64,000 nucleotides of DNA from Clostridia bacterium (lineage in GTDB: Bacteria > Bacillota > DSM-521 > Neomoorellales > SLTJ01). The notes beneath the pieces were generated by a model. The model searched no databases. It was not told where the DNA came from and saw nothing but the letters and a program-made list of their open reading frames with translations. Location: NCBI GenBank assembly GCA_024653205.1, contig JANLFO010000010.1, positions 19,828 to 83,827 of the forward strand. The letters are read 5' to 3'. Within the stretch, counting starts at the first letter, position 1. The number at the start of each line of letters is the position of its first letter. Of this stretch, positions 7,763-15,937 are shown piece after piece. The translations under genes were made by a program, and so were the position numbers.

Positions 7763-8527
7763 TTACCTGCCCCGCCACACCGGCTTTCTCTTCTCCAGGA
7801 AGGCGTTCAGGCCTTCCACCGCGTCCGCAGTACGCATCAATTCCTCCAGGTAGATGCGGTCGATGACCTCCATACCGCTGCGGAAGTCGCGGTTCAGCCC
7901 GGCCTTCACCGCCTTCTTGGTCAAGGCCAGGACCACCGGGCTCTTATCCGTGAATTTAGTTAAGAAGCTCTCTACTTCCGCCTCGAAGTTCCCGGCCGGC
8001 ACCACTTTGTTCACCAGCCCCAGTTCGTACGCCCGCCGCGCATCAATAGTTTCCCCGCTCAGGATGAGTTCCATGGCCGGAACGTAGCCTGCGAGCCGGG
8101 GGAGGAGATAGGCGGCCACGGGAGGGAAGACACCCACGGCAATTTCCGGCTGACCCAGCTTGGCCCTTTCGGATGCTACCACCAGGTCACAGGCCAACAC
8201 CAGCTCGCATCCCCCGCCCAGCGCCGCGCCGTTGACCGCCGCCACTACCGGCTTGTCTATGGCGTCTATGGTGTGGAAGATCCGGTCAAATACCGCTACC
8301 ATGTCCGCCACCTTGTCCGGCTTGTGGTCGCCCACGTCCACGCCGGCGGAAAAAGCCCGACCCTCGGCGTTGATGAGAATGACGCCCGTGTCCTCTTTGG
8401 CGGCCGCCTCCAGGGCCTGCACCAACTCCTGCATCATGGCAATGTTCAGTACGTTCAACGGCGGCCGATTAAGGGTTATGCGGCTGACGCCGTCCTGGGA
8501 AGCCACCTTGAGGCATTCGTAACCCAC
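7763..8527 (-). CDS. dch: Cyclohexa-1,5-diene-1-carbonyl-CoA hydratase
   Basis: A 254-residue crotonase-family protein, whose position makes it the hydratase adding water to cyclohexa-1,5-diene-1-carbonyl-CoA, the product of benzoyl-CoA reductase. Oxyanion-hole elements are INAEGRAFSAGVDVGDH and NGAALGGGCELVLACD. An ordinary enoyl-CoA hydratase usually has two Glu residues in the active site; here the region reads LGQPEIAVGVFPP, retaining one, as is common in this subgroup. I placed the start at GTG 8527 (VGYECLKV), 6 bases after AAAGGGGGG, rather than at an upstream ATG that adds a highly charged leader. Downstream of gcdB and upstream of had. Confidence 0.9.
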   Translation of the reverse strand: MGYECLKVASQDGVSRITLNRPPLNVLNIAMMQELVQALEAAAKEDTGVILINAEGRAFSAGVDVGDHKPDKVADMVAVFDRIFHTIDAIDKPVVAAVNGAALGGGCELVLACDLVVASERAKLGQPEIAVGVFPPVAAYLLPRLAGYVPAMELILSGETIDARRAYELGLVNKVVPAGNFEAEVESFLTKFTDKSPVVLALTKKAVKAGLNRDFRSGMEVIDRIYLEELMRTADAVEGLNAFLEKRKPVWRGR

Positions 8528-8643
8528 TACGCTTCCCCCCTTTCGCGGCTCATCTTTCTCCGCCGCCCGTTCCCGTTCCTTCACTCTTTAGGGTGAAGTG
8601 GGAGTTAACCCGCCGGAGCGAAGAAACGCCTTATTCGTTACAG

Positions 8644-9768
8644 CTACTTGAGCTGGGCCAGGAAGGATGCCGCCGCGCACAGGGTTCCGATCACTCCGGC
8701 GACGTTGGGTCCCATGGCGTGCATGAGCAAATACGTCTGCGGATTGGCCTCCGCCGCCACCTTGTGCGAAACCCGCGCCGCCATGGGCACCGCCGACACG
8801 CCGGCCGAACCGATAAGGGGATTGATCGGTTCCCGGCTGAACAGGTTCATCAACTTGGCAATTAGAATCCCGCCCGCGGTACAGGTGGCAAAGGCTACTA
8901 CCCCTAAGGCGAAGACAAACAAGGACTGGGGCCGCAGGAAGGTTTCCGCGCTCATGGTGGCACCCACACCTAGTCCCAGGAATATAGTTACAATGTCCAT
9001 GAGGGCCGTACGCGCGGTTTCGGTCAGCCGGCCTACCACTCCGCACTCCATGAAGAGGTTACCCAGCATGAACATGGCCATCAGGGGTGCGGACTCCGGA
9101 AGGATCAGGATGATAATTATGCACGCCACTACCGGGAAGAGTATTTTTTCGGTCTTTGAAACCTTGCGCAATTGCCGCATGACCCTTCCGCGTTCCTCTT
9201 TGGTGGTTAAGGCCTTCATTATCGGCGGCTGGATGATCGGAACCAGAGCCATGTAGGAGTAGGCGGCCACCGCCGTCACCCCGAGAAGGTGGGGAGCTAA
9301 ATTGCTGGTCAGGTAGATGGTCGTAGGGCCGTCTGCGCCCCCGATGATGCCGATAGAGGCTGCCTCGGGAATGCTGAAGCCCAGAAGAAGAGCCCCGAAG
9401 AAGGTGATGTACACCCCGATCTGCGCTGCCGCTCCCAAAAGCAGCGTCTTGGGATTGGCGATAACCGGTCCGAAATCGGTCATGGCTCCCAGCCCCAGAA
9501 AGATAAGAGGGGGTATGAGTTCCGTCTTGATACCGTAACTGTAGAAGAGATCAAACAGGTGCCCCGGCGCCATGAGATCCGCCCGGGGGAAGTTGACCAC
9601 AAAGACGCTGAAGCCAATGGGCACCAGCAGCAGAGGCTCGACCTTCTTGGCTATTCCCAGGTACAGCAGAACAAAGGCCACGAGCCACATGACTGCCTGG
9701 CCCCAGGTAAGATCCATAAGGCCCATGCGTTGGACGAAGTCAAAGACGTTACTGAGGGCCATATTCAT
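8644..9768 (-). CDS. gcdB: Glutaconyl-CoA decarboxylase beta subunit, sodium-pumping carboxybiotin decarboxylase
   Basis: A 374-residue polytopic membrane protein of the OadB/MmdB/GcdB family. It decarboxylates carboxybiotin on the carrier subunit and couples this to Na+ export. Conserved family segments are visible: [42 protein letters not shown] and the C-terminal GPNVAGVIG. With gcdA, gcdC and gcdD in the same operon it completes a four-subunit pump. The pump recovers the energy of glutaconyl-CoA to crotonyl-CoA decarboxylation, the step that follows glutaryl-CoA oxidation in benzoyl-CoA breakdown. An internal terminator-like hairpin separates it from gcdC. Confidence 0.94.
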   Translation of the reverse strand: MNMALSNVFDFVQRMGLMDLTWGQAVMWLVAFVLLYLGIAKKVEPLLLVPIGFSVFVVNFPRADLMAPGHLFDLFYSYGIKTELIPPLIFLGLGAMTDFGPVIANPKTLLLGAAAQIGVYITFFGALLLGFSIPEAASIGIIGGADGPTTIYLTSNLAPHLLGVTAVAAYSYMALVPIIQPPIMKALTTKEERGRVMRQLRKVSKTEKILFPVVACIIIILILPESAPLMAMFMLGNLFMECGVVGRLTETARTALMDIVTIFLGLGVGATMSAETFLRPQSLFVFALGVVAFATCTAGGILIAKLMNLFSREPINPLIGSAGVSAVPMAARVSHKVAAEANPQTYLLMHAMGPNVAGVIGTLCAAASFLAQLK

Positions 9769-9833
9769 CCTCCCCTTTCCCTACCCGCTCCCGATGAAGG
9801 CGCCAGCCGCCCCGGGCTGGCAAGCAGGTAGTC

Positions 9834-9849
9834 TGTATGCTGCATACAC
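9834..9849. repeat. 13-bp palindrome between gcdC and gcdB
   Basis: GTATGC-T-GCATAC lies between the internal hairpin and the gcdB ribosome-binding site. It could be a protein-binding site; nothing else supports this. Confidence 0.3.
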
Positions 9850-9857
9850 GAGGAAAG

Positions 9858-9896
9858 TAAAAACCGGCGGGTCGCCCGCGCCAGGAGCGACCCGCC
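9858..9896 (-). terminator. Intra-operon terminator or attenuator between gcdC and gcdB
   Basis: On the minus strand GGCGGGTCGC...GCGACCCGCC forms a 10-bp stem followed by GGTTTTTAC. It sits inside a same-direction operon, so it should reduce rather than stop expression of the membrane subunit and the genes behind it. Confidence 0.75.
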
Positions 9897-9907
9897 AACC
9901 TTTGGGC

Positions 9908-10129
9908 TTACTCGATAATGGCCATAACCATTCCCGTGTCCACTACGTCGCCGGGTTTCACCTTGATATCCTTGATGGTGCCGCTGGCCGGCGCCACCAC
10001 GTCAACGTTCATCTTCATGGCCTCTATGACCACAACCGTCTGGTTAGCCTGCACCTGGTCGCCGTCCTTGACCAGTACCGAAACCACTTTACCGACCATG
10101 GGGCAAACCAATTCTGTAGCCATTGCCAT
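9908..10129 (-). CDS. gcdC: Biotin carrier subunit of glutaconyl-CoA decarboxylase
   Basis: A 73-residue biotinyl domain with the lysine-containing motif EAMKM at residues 36-40 and the flanking beta-strand pattern (VCPMVGKVVSVLVKDGDQV, APASGTIKDIKVKPGD). Biotin on the lysine carries CO2 from the carboxyltransferase (gcdA) to the membrane pump (gcdB). It lacks the long Ala/Pro-rich N-terminal linker seen in Acidaminococcus GcdC, so the domain stands alone. A GGAGGA site lies just upstream, immediately after the small gcdD gene. Biotin would be supplied by the bioBFAD operon in the same window. Confidence 0.95.
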   Translation of the reverse strand: MAMATELVCPMVGKVVSVLVKDGDQVQANQTVVVIEAMKMNVDVVAPASGTIKDIKVKPGDVVDTGMVMAIIE

Positions 10130-10135
10130 TCCTCC

Positions 10136-10264
10136 TCATTTCTTTTCCATTCTTTGTACTACCCGGCCTACGGCATACACGGCCAGCCCCAGAATCGCCA
10201 GAACCACAAATACATTGGCCAGTCCGATGGCGCTTACCGAGACCGCCTTGCTCCAGTCGATCAC
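10136..10264 (-). CDS. gcdD: Small membrane subunit (delta/gamma type) of glutaconyl-CoA decarboxylase
   Basis: A 42-residue protein, MIDWSKAVSVSAIGLANVFV..., with one membrane span (about residues 9-33) and a basic tail RVVQRMEKK. It starts with GTG, 7 bases after GGGGAGGT, and ends 6 bases before gcdC. Size, topology and position match the OadG/MmdD/GcdD family of small subunits that anchor and stabilise sodium-pump decarboxylases. The short length makes sequence comparison weak, so the assignment rests mainly on context. Confidence 0.8.
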   Translation of the reverse strand: MIDWSKAVSVSAIGLANVFVVLAILGLAVYAVGRVVQRMEKK

Positions 10265-10298
10265 GACCGCACCTCCCCGCACCTGGGTGGGTTGCACC

Positions 10299-11453
10299 CT
10301 ACTTGCGGTAACCCAGCACGTAGCCGGAGATGATGACCTTCTGGATGTTGGAGGTGCCTTCTACCACCTGGAACGACTTGGCGTCGCGCAGGTAGCGGGC
10401 CACCGGGTACTCCTCGGAGTAACCGTAGGAGCCGTAAATTTTCATGGCCTCATTGGCCGCCTTAACTGCGGCTTCGGCCGCGTAGTACTTGGCCATGGAG
10501 ATCTCCTTGGTGTTACGCACATTGGGGTCCTGGTCTTTCTGCCACGCCGCCCGATAGACCAGGAAGCGCGCCGCCTCCTCTTCCACCGCCATCCGGGCGA
10601 TTTCGTCCTGGATCATCTGGAAACGGCCGATAGGCTGCCCAAACTGGGTCCGCTGGTTGGCGTACTCCACCGACGCCTTCAGACAGGCCGCGGCCACGCC
10701 CAGGGCCCGGGCGGCGCAGCTCAGGCGGGTATTGTCAAGCTGCCACATGCAGATCTTGAACCCGTCACCCTCTTGCCCGACGAGCGCCTCTTTGGGTACC
10801 CGGCAGTCCTCAAAGGTAACTTCCCCCGTGGGAGCGCAATGAATACCCAGCTTATCCTCAATGGGCCGGGCGGAAAAACCGGGGGTATTGGTGTCTACGA
10901 TGAAGCAGGACATGCCCTTGGCCCCGGCGGACGGGTCCGTCTTGGCGTAGACCAGGAGGCAATCGGCCACGTGGGCGTTAGAAATCCACATCTTGCTGCC
11001 GTTCAGGATGTAGTAGTCGCCGTCCTTCTTGGCCGTGGTCTTCATGGAGGCCACGTCGGAACCGGTATCGGGCTCGGTAATGGCAAAGCCACCGATTATC
11101 TTTCCGGATACCAGGCCGGGAATGTATTTCTTCTTCTGCTCCTCCGTACCCCACCGGAGCAGCGTGTATGCCGGACCGTGGGCCTGCATGTTGAAAGGCA
11201 GGGTATGGGCCGCGCTGACCTTGGCGATCTCCTCGCACATGATCACCGAGGCCAGGAATCCGGCTTCGTTTCCGCCGTACTCCTCCGGGATCAGGCAGCC
11301 GAAGAAGCCCAGCTCACCCATTTTCTCCACCAGTTCCCGGCGGAAGCGGTGGGCCTTATCGTCCTCCTCCAGCTTGGGGGCAATCTCCTTAGCCGCGAAG
11401 TCCCGGGCTAGATCCTGGAAGGCAAGGAGTTCATCGCTCAAGGAGAAATCCAT
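10299..11453 (-). CDS. Acyl-CoA dehydrogenase, probable (non-decarboxylating) glutaryl-CoA dehydrogenase
   Basis: A 384-residue FAD enzyme of the acyl-CoA dehydrogenase family. Visible elements are the flavin/substrate signatures GFAITEPDTGSDVASMKT and LSCAARALGVAAACL and the C-terminal catalytic-base segment VVEGTSNIQK with Glu near residue 368. Lying between the two groups of gcd genes, it most likely oxidises glutaryl-CoA to glutaconyl-CoA. The presence of a separate decarboxylase implies the non-decarboxylating type known from Desulfococcus and Syntrophus, rather than the bifunctional enzyme that releases crotonyl-CoA. The alternative, dehydrogenation of pimeloyl-CoA or another acyl-CoA, cannot be excluded from sequence alone. 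Confidence 0.85.
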   Translation of the reverse strand: MDFSLSDELLAFQDLARDFAAKEIAPKLEEDDKAHRFRRELVEKMGELGFFGCLIPEEYGGNEAGFLASVIMCEEIAKVSAAHTLPFNMQAHGPAYTLLRWGTEEQKKKYIPGLVSGKIIGGFAITEPDTGSDVASMKTTAKKDGDYYILNGSKMWISNAHVADCLLVYAKTDPSAGAKGMSCFIVDTNTPGFSARPIEDKLGIHCAPTGEVTFEDCRVPKEALVGQEGDGFKICMWQLDNTRLSCAARALGVAAACLKASVEYANQRTQFGQPIGRFQMIQDEIARMAVEEEAARFLVYRAAWQKDQDPNVRNTKEISMAKYYAAEAAVKAANEAMKIYGSYGYSEEYPVARYLRDAKSFQVVEGTSNIQKVIISGYVLGYRK

Positions 11454-11473
11454 TTGACCGCCCTCCTTACGGG

Positions 11474-13048
11474 TTACAGGTTAATGTTAGAGTACTTGCG
11501 CCACGGGCGCACTTCCTGCTTGTTCTCCAGCACGTCCAGGGCCCGGTTAATGTACTTGCGGGTTTCGCTGGGCATGATCACGTCGTCCACGTAACCCCGG
11601 GCTGCCGCCTGGTACGGGTTCTCGTAAAGGTCGCGGTACTCCTTGATCCTCTGGTACTGCACCTCCTCCGGGTTCTCGGCCGACTTGATCTCCTTGGCAA
11701 AGATCACGCTGGCCGCAGTCTCCGCCCCCACAATGGTGATGCGGGCAATGGGCCAAGCGAACACGATGTCTGCGCCGGTATCCTTGCAGCACATACCCAG
11801 ATAGGCGCCGGCGAAGGACTTACGCAGGATTACCGTCACCTTGGGAACCGTGGCGTCGATGTACGCATAGAGCATCTTGGCCCCGTGCCTGAGAATGCCC
11901 TTCCACTCCTCGCGGGACCCGATCCAGTACGCCGGGGTGTCGTGCAGGTTGATGAGCGGGATGTTGAACAGGTCGCAGAAACGTACGAAGCGGGCCACCT
12001 TGTCCGCGGCGTCGCAGTCTATGCCTCCGGCGAGCCAAGCCGGCTGGCTGGCGACAATGCCGCAGGAACGCCCGTTGAACCGGGCAAAGCCCACAATGAC
12101 GTTGCGGGCGAAGTCCTTCATGATCTCGAAGAAATACCCGTTGTCCACGATGCGATTTATGACTTCGTGCATGTCGAAGGGCTTGAACGGCTCCGCCGGT
12201 ACCAGCGTGTCCAGTTCGGGAATGAGCCTTTCGGGGTCGTCGTTGCAGGGAATACGCGGTGGCTTCTCCCGATTGTTGGAGGGGAGGAAGCGGAGCAACT
12301 CTTTGGCCTTGTCCAGGCAGTCCTTATCGTCTTCGGCCACAATGTGGGTGGAACCCGACTTCACCGCGTGCGCCTCTACCCCGCACAGCTTCTCCAGGGT
12401 GATGTCTTCGCCGGTCTGGGTCTTGACGAACGCGGGTCCGGCAATGCCCATGAAACCGGTCTTGCGGCACTGGATGATGAAGTCCTGCATTATCGGATGG
12501 TAGGCTTGGCCACCCAAACACGGACCCATCAGCAGGGCGATCTGAGGAACGATTCCCGAGGCCAGGATCTGGGAACGGAACAGCCAGGCATAGGCCTCTA
12601 AGGTATCCATCCCTTCCTGCAGCCGGGCCCCGCCGGAGTCGTTCATCCCTATGAAGGGGATGCCCTGTTTCTTGGCGAAATCGATCATTTCCGCGAACTT
12701 CTTGCCGTGATACTCGCCGAAGGTACCGGCCATCACCGTATAGTCTTCAGCGGCCACGGCCACCATCCGTCCCTCTACCCGCCCGTATCCGACGATCACG
12801 CCTTCGGCCGGCAGCACACGACCGGCCATACCAAAGGCGGTTTGGCGGTGGGTAACCCACATGCCCACCTCGGTAAAGGTTCCCGGGTCAAAGAAGTATT
12901 CGATGCGCTCCCGGGCGGACATCTTGCCGGCCTTGTGCTGGGCTTCCACTGCCTGAGGGCCGCCCATGGCCAGGAGCCTCTGCTTCTTCTCCTGGTACTC
13001 CTTGTAAATGGTGGCATGATCCTTAAACATGTCCGCATAAACGCCCAT
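11474..13048 (-). CDS. gcdA: Glutaconyl-CoA decarboxylase alpha subunit (biotin carboxyltransferase)
   Basis: A 524-residue carboxyltransferase of the propionyl-CoA carboxylase beta / GcdA family. It transfers the gamma-carboxyl group of glutaconyl-CoA to biotin on GcdC. The N-terminal crotonase-like half has KMSARERIEYFFDPGTF and the CoA-site segment GMNDSGGARLQEGMDTL; the C-terminal half has FCDLFNIPLINLHDTPAYWIG and the oxyanion-type SFAGAYLGMCCKDTGAD. First gene of the leftward operon, about 60 bases from a sigma-54 promoter. Acyl-CoA carboxylase subunits look alike, but the lack of a biotin carboxylase gene and the presence of the membrane pump point to a decarboxylase. Confidence 0.92.
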   Translation of the reverse strand: MGVYADMFKDHATIYKEYQEKKQRLLAMGGPQAVEAQHKAGKMSARERIEYFFDPGTFTEVGMWVTHRQTAFGMAGRVLPAEGVIVGYGRVEGRMVAVAAEDYTVMAGTFGEYHGKKFAEMIDFAKKQGIPFIGMNDSGGARLQEGMDTLEAYAWLFRSQILASGIVPQIALLMGPCLGGQAYHPIMQDFIIQCRKTGFMGIAGPAFVKTQTGEDITLEKLCGVEAHAVKSGSTHIVAEDDKDCLDKAKELLRFLPSNNREKPPRIPCNDDPERLIPELDTLVPAEPFKPFDMHEVINRIVDNGYFFEIMKDFARNVIVGFARFNGRSCGIVASQPAWLAGGIDCDAADKVARFVRFCDLFNIPLINLHDTPAYWIGSREEWKGILRHGAKMLYAYIDATVPKVTVILRKSFAGAYLGMCCKDTGADIVFAWPIARITIVGAETAASVIFAKEIKSAENPEEVQYQRIKEYRDLYENPYQAAARGYVDDVIMPSETRKYINRALDVLENKQEVRPWRKYSNINL

Positions 13049-13107
13049 TAGTCATCCCCCTCTTGGCCGTGGTTTTCTACCCTGGAAGTGGCCGTCACCG
13101 TGGAGAC

Positions 13108-13124
13108 ATGCAAATAAAATGCCA
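13108..13124 (-). promoter_or_regulatory. Sigma-54 (-24/-12) promoter of the gcd-bam operon
   Basis: On the minus strand TGGCATTTTATTTGCAT fits the sigma-54 consensus TGGCAC-N5-TTGCA, with exactly 10 bases between the invariant GG and GC. It lies 60 bases upstream of gcdA and right next to a sigma-54 activator gene. Confidence 0.88.
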
Positions 13125-13133
13125 GGATAAACG

Positions 13134-13230
13134 CCGTGGCCTCAGTTTCTTTTCTGTTCAAAAATCAAACCCCAAGGCCGCGATGTTCACTTTCAAGACA
13201 GGCCACGGCCCCAACTGGGGACCGTGGCCT
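13134..13230. promoter_or_regulatory. Three copies of the 9-mer AGGCCACGG: candidate enhancer sites (one pair also forms a long hairpin)
   Basis: AGGCCACGG occurs directly at 13200-13208 and inverted at 13222-13230 and 13134-13142. The outer pair makes a near-perfect dyad with CCCCA/TGGGG inside it. The sites lie 10-105 bases upstream of the -24 element, where sigma-54 activators usually bind. The dyad also follows the activator's stop codon, but no T-run follows it, so a binding site is at least as likely as a terminator. Confidence 0.55.
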
Positions 13231-13243
13231 GCACCGCGGTCTA

Positions 13244-15178
13244 CTACGCCTCTCCCAATTCTTTTAATTTCTTCCACAGGGTAGTGCGGCTGATCCCCAG
13301 GCGCTCTGCCAGTTCCGTACGGTTGACTCCCCACCGGGAGTGCGCCAGGCGCAGGATCTGCTTCTCCATATCCTCCAGGGTGCCGAGCCGAATGACCAGT
13401 CTGCTGCCTTCCTCATCGGAGAGAGCAGAGGGCACTTCGCTCGGCGACTTCCGCACCAGCTCCTCAAAGAGTTCCTCGAAGACCTGGTCGGCATCTTCCG
13501 CTCCGGCGGCCAGGACACAGTAGCGCTCGATGAAGTTCTCCAGCTCCCGAACGTTGCCCGGCCACTCATAGGATTCCAGTCGCTTGATGAGGATTTCTTC
13601 GGGCCGTCTGACCAGGAGCCGGTGTTCCTGGGAATAGCGGCGAATGAAGTGCTCGACCAGCAGCGGAATATCTTCCTTGCGCTCCCGCAGCGAGGGGATC
13701 TTGAGGCTCAATATGTTCAGGCGGAAGAACAGGTCGGCGCGGAAGGCTCCGTCCTGGACCGCCTGGCGCAGGTTCTTGTTGGTGGCGGCGATAACCCGCA
13801 CGTTGACCGGTATTACCCGGCTCCCCCCCAGGCGCATGACCTCTTTCTCCTGCAGTACCCGAAGCAGCCTGGCCTGCAAAGGGGAGGGCATTTCCCCGAT
13901 TTCGTCCAGGAAGATGGTACCGGTGTGAGCAAGTTCGAACAGCCCCGGTTTCCCACCTTTTCTGGCCCCGGTAAAGGCCCCCTCTTCGTAACCGAAGAGC
14001 TCGCTCTCCAGGAGGTTCTCGGGCAGCGCCGCGCAGTTAACGGCCACAAAGGGCCCGTTCTTGCGCCGGCTGTGGGCGTGAATGCTTTGGGCAAATAGTT
14101 CCTTCCCCGTACCGGTCTCCCCGTACAAGAGCACGGTGGAGTCCGTCAGCGCGTAACGCTTGGCCTTTTCCACCGCCTCCTTGAGGGCTTCGCTCCTGCC
14201 GATGATGTCCCTAAAGTTGAATCTGGTAACCAGGCCCTTATGGTAGAGTTCGCGCCGGATTTTGGCTTCCAGCTGGATGATCCTGGTTACGTCCTGGAGG
14301 GTAAGCACCAGCCCTATATTCTCCTCACCCAGGGTCATGGGGACGCGGTTTACGACTATGCTTAAGTCCCCAAAGCGACATAGCTCGCCGTTAACGGCGC
14401 TGGCATCACCGTACACCTGGGCCAAACTGGGATTTGTAGCCGCAACTTCCGCTACGGGCTGTCCGAGGACCTCACGGGGATCCAGCCCCAGGAGTTGGGC
14501 GGCCACGGGATTGCACAGACTTACGCGACCCTGCTGGTCCACGGCCAGAATCCCTTCGGAGGCGGAATCGAGAATGGTCTGGAATAACTCCGCCCGGGCC
14601 ATCTCCCGCCGCCGGACCATGATCAATTCCTTGGCCCGATGCACCGCCCGCACCAGTGAATTGCGGCTGGACTGCACCAGCACGCCCCGCATGCCCTGGG
14701 CTTCGGCCATCTGCACGATGCATATGCCCGTGCACACCACCGTATCCACGCCTTCATGACGCGCCTGCACTATCTGCTCGGCCAGTTCGTCCTCCGTGCG
14801 GTAGAAGAAGGTGTTGACCTCTATACCCAGCATGCGCTGCAGAAGGCCGAAGTCAAAGTTGCGGTCGCTCTTGAAGTAACCTACATAGGCGATCTTCCGG
14901 CCAAGCTGCTTACCCTTCCACAGGGCCTGGAACAGCTCGAAAGAACCGATCTCGATGTTGATCACCGGGATGGAGACTACCCGGCGGATTTGGGCACCGG
15001 TGGCCCCACGGCTGATAATAACCTCGACCCCGTTCTTTTCGATTTCCCGGGCAATCCGTTGCGCCTCACCCAGGACTTCTTCTCTGATGAGGATGGGTTC
15101 TCCCAACTCCTCCGCCACTTCCTGAGCCAGCCTGGTCATCTCAGGATAGGTGGAGATAAGGGCAATATGGGTGTCCAT
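13244..15178 (-). CDS. Sigma-54-dependent transcriptional activator, PrpR_N-PAS-AAA+-Fis type
   Basis: 644 residues from the ATG at 15178, which has GGAGGGA 7 bases upstream. Order of domains: PrpR_N sensor (1 to about 185, with [12 protein letters not shown] and [15 protein letters not shown]), PAS (about 200-310), AAA+ (about 325-560) with Walker A GETGTGKE, the sigma-54 contact loop GAFTGA, Walker [11 protein letters not shown] and the sensor region VIAATNKNL, then a Fis-type HTH ending [19 protein letters not shown]. PrpR_N regulators sense small organic acids or their CoA thioesters. It is transcribed in the same direction as the operon behind it, from which only the sigma-54 promoter region separates it, and probably activates that operon in response to an aromatic intermediate. 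Confidence 0.92.
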   Translation of the reverse strand: MDTHIALISTYPEMTRLAQEVAEELGEPILIREEVLGEAQRIAREIEKNGVEVIISRGATGAQIRRVVSIPVINIEIGSFELFQALWKGKQLGRKIAYVGYFKSDRNFDFGLLQRMLGIEVNTFFYRTEDELAEQIVQARHEGVDTVVCTGICIVQMAEAQGMRGVLVQSSRNSLVRAVHRAKELIMVRRREMARAELFQTILDSASEGILAVDQQGRVSLCNPVAAQLLGLDPREVLGQPVAEVAATNPSLAQVYGDASAVNGELCRFGDLSIVVNRVPMTLGEENIGLVLTLQDVTRIIQLEAKIRRELYHKGLVTRFNFRDIIGRSEALKEAVEKAKRYALTDSTVLLYGETGTGKELFAQSIHAHSRRKNGPFVAVNCAALPENLLESELFGYEEGAFTGARKGGKPGLFELAHTGTIFLDEIGEMPSPLQARLLRVLQEKEVMRLGGSRVIPVNVRVIAATNKNLRQAVQDGAFRADLFFRLNILSLKIPSLRERKEDIPLLVEHFIRRYSQEHRLLVRRPEEILIKRLESYEWPGNVRELENFIERYCVLAAGAEDADQVFEELFEELVRKSPSEVPSALSDEEGSRLVIRLGTLEDMEKQILRLAHSRWGVNRTELAERLGISRTTLWKKLKELGEA

Positions 15179-15264
15179 GGAGTATCCCTCCCTTGCCCCG
15201 CGCGGCCCCGGCCTCTTAGCGGGCTGCAGTCCGAGTACTGCGCCCCATGCTCCCCGTAGCTGGC

Positions 15265-15513
15265 GGATCCCCACTCTTTCCCTCCCGGCATCCTGGTTCC
15301 CCCTCGTACCGATCGCTTCGCCGGCCGAACTAGGGCTCGAGCGTCGGGTTCCGGCGGGCACACCGCGCAAGAACCCGTCCATGGCGCCGGCGCGGCTTCG
15401 GCCATCCGTGGCCTTCGGCCCGCCTCCACAGTCGCTTGCGCCGAGTTCGGTGCCCGGCGAGGCTTTAGGTACTCGGTGGAACCAGGACTGCCGGAGGAAA
15501 GCGGGGATAATCC
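15265..15513. repeat. MITE-like element with 36-bp terminal inverted repeats (dispersed repeat, copy 2)
   Basis: The ends 15265-15300 and 15478-15513 are imperfect inverted repeats (both read inward GGAT...CCCC...CCGGCA(G)TCCTGGTTCC). The 249-bp unit carries no credible gene and shares internal blocks with the copies at 3351 and 63931. It fills the gap between the activator gene and the OB-fold gene; apart from it I see nothing in 15179-15522. Confidence 0.7.
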
Positions 15514-15522
15514 GTGCTCCCT

Positions 15523-15933
15523 CTAGGCCTTGACGAACTCGTAGCTAAGCTGCCCGTCCGGCATCCTTACCACCTTCAGACGAACCGGCAGCCCTACGGC
15601 GAGTTCCTGCTCCGGCACCTCCTTGCTCATGCGACCAAAGACCTTTAGACCGTCGAACTCGGCCATGGCCAAGGTATAGGGGACGTCGGCTTCGAACCCG
15701 GTGGGGGCGTAGTTGGCAGTGGTGAAACTCACCAGCCGTCCCGTGCCCTGTATGGGCTCGAGGACTACCTTATCGGAGAGACAACGGTAACAATCCGCCC
15801 GTGGGGGAAAATAGCGAGCCCCACACTGGGTGCAGCGGCTGGCTACGACCTCTCCGCGCTCGAGGTGATCTACGAACGCCGCGACCTTAGTCTGCGCAGT
15901 AAAGCTGATCCGGCCGAATTTCTCGAAGCCCAT
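15523..15933 (-). CDS. Zn-ribbon / OB-fold (DUF35) thiolase partner protein
   Basis: A 136-residue protein with an N-terminal rubredoxin-like zinc ribbon (CTQC near residue 34 and CYRC near 48) and a C-terminal OB fold ([23 protein letters not shown]). Such proteins pair with SCP2-type thiolases and HMG-CoA synthases and are thought to guide the acyl-CoA substrate. The partner thiolase gene lies 4 bases upstream in the same operon. The same gene pair, together with SDR genes, occurs in the bbs operon of anaerobic toluene degradation (BbsA/BbsB), but DUF35-thiolase pairs are widespread, so the substrate is open. Confidence 0.88.
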   Translation of the reverse strand: MGFEKFGRISFTAQTKVAAFVDHLERGEVVASRCTQCGARYFPPRADCYRCLSDKVVLEPIQGTGRLVSFTTANYAPTGFEADVPYTLAMAEFDGLKVFGRMSKEVPEQELAVGLPVRLKVVRMPDGQLSYEFVKA

Positions 15934-15937
15934 GTGC

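Noticed and set aside
13200..13230. Long dyad as the terminator of the activator gene
   Set aside because: The stem is strong, but no T-run follows on the minus strand, and its half site recurs nearer the sigma-54 promoter, so I list it as a candidate operator instead.
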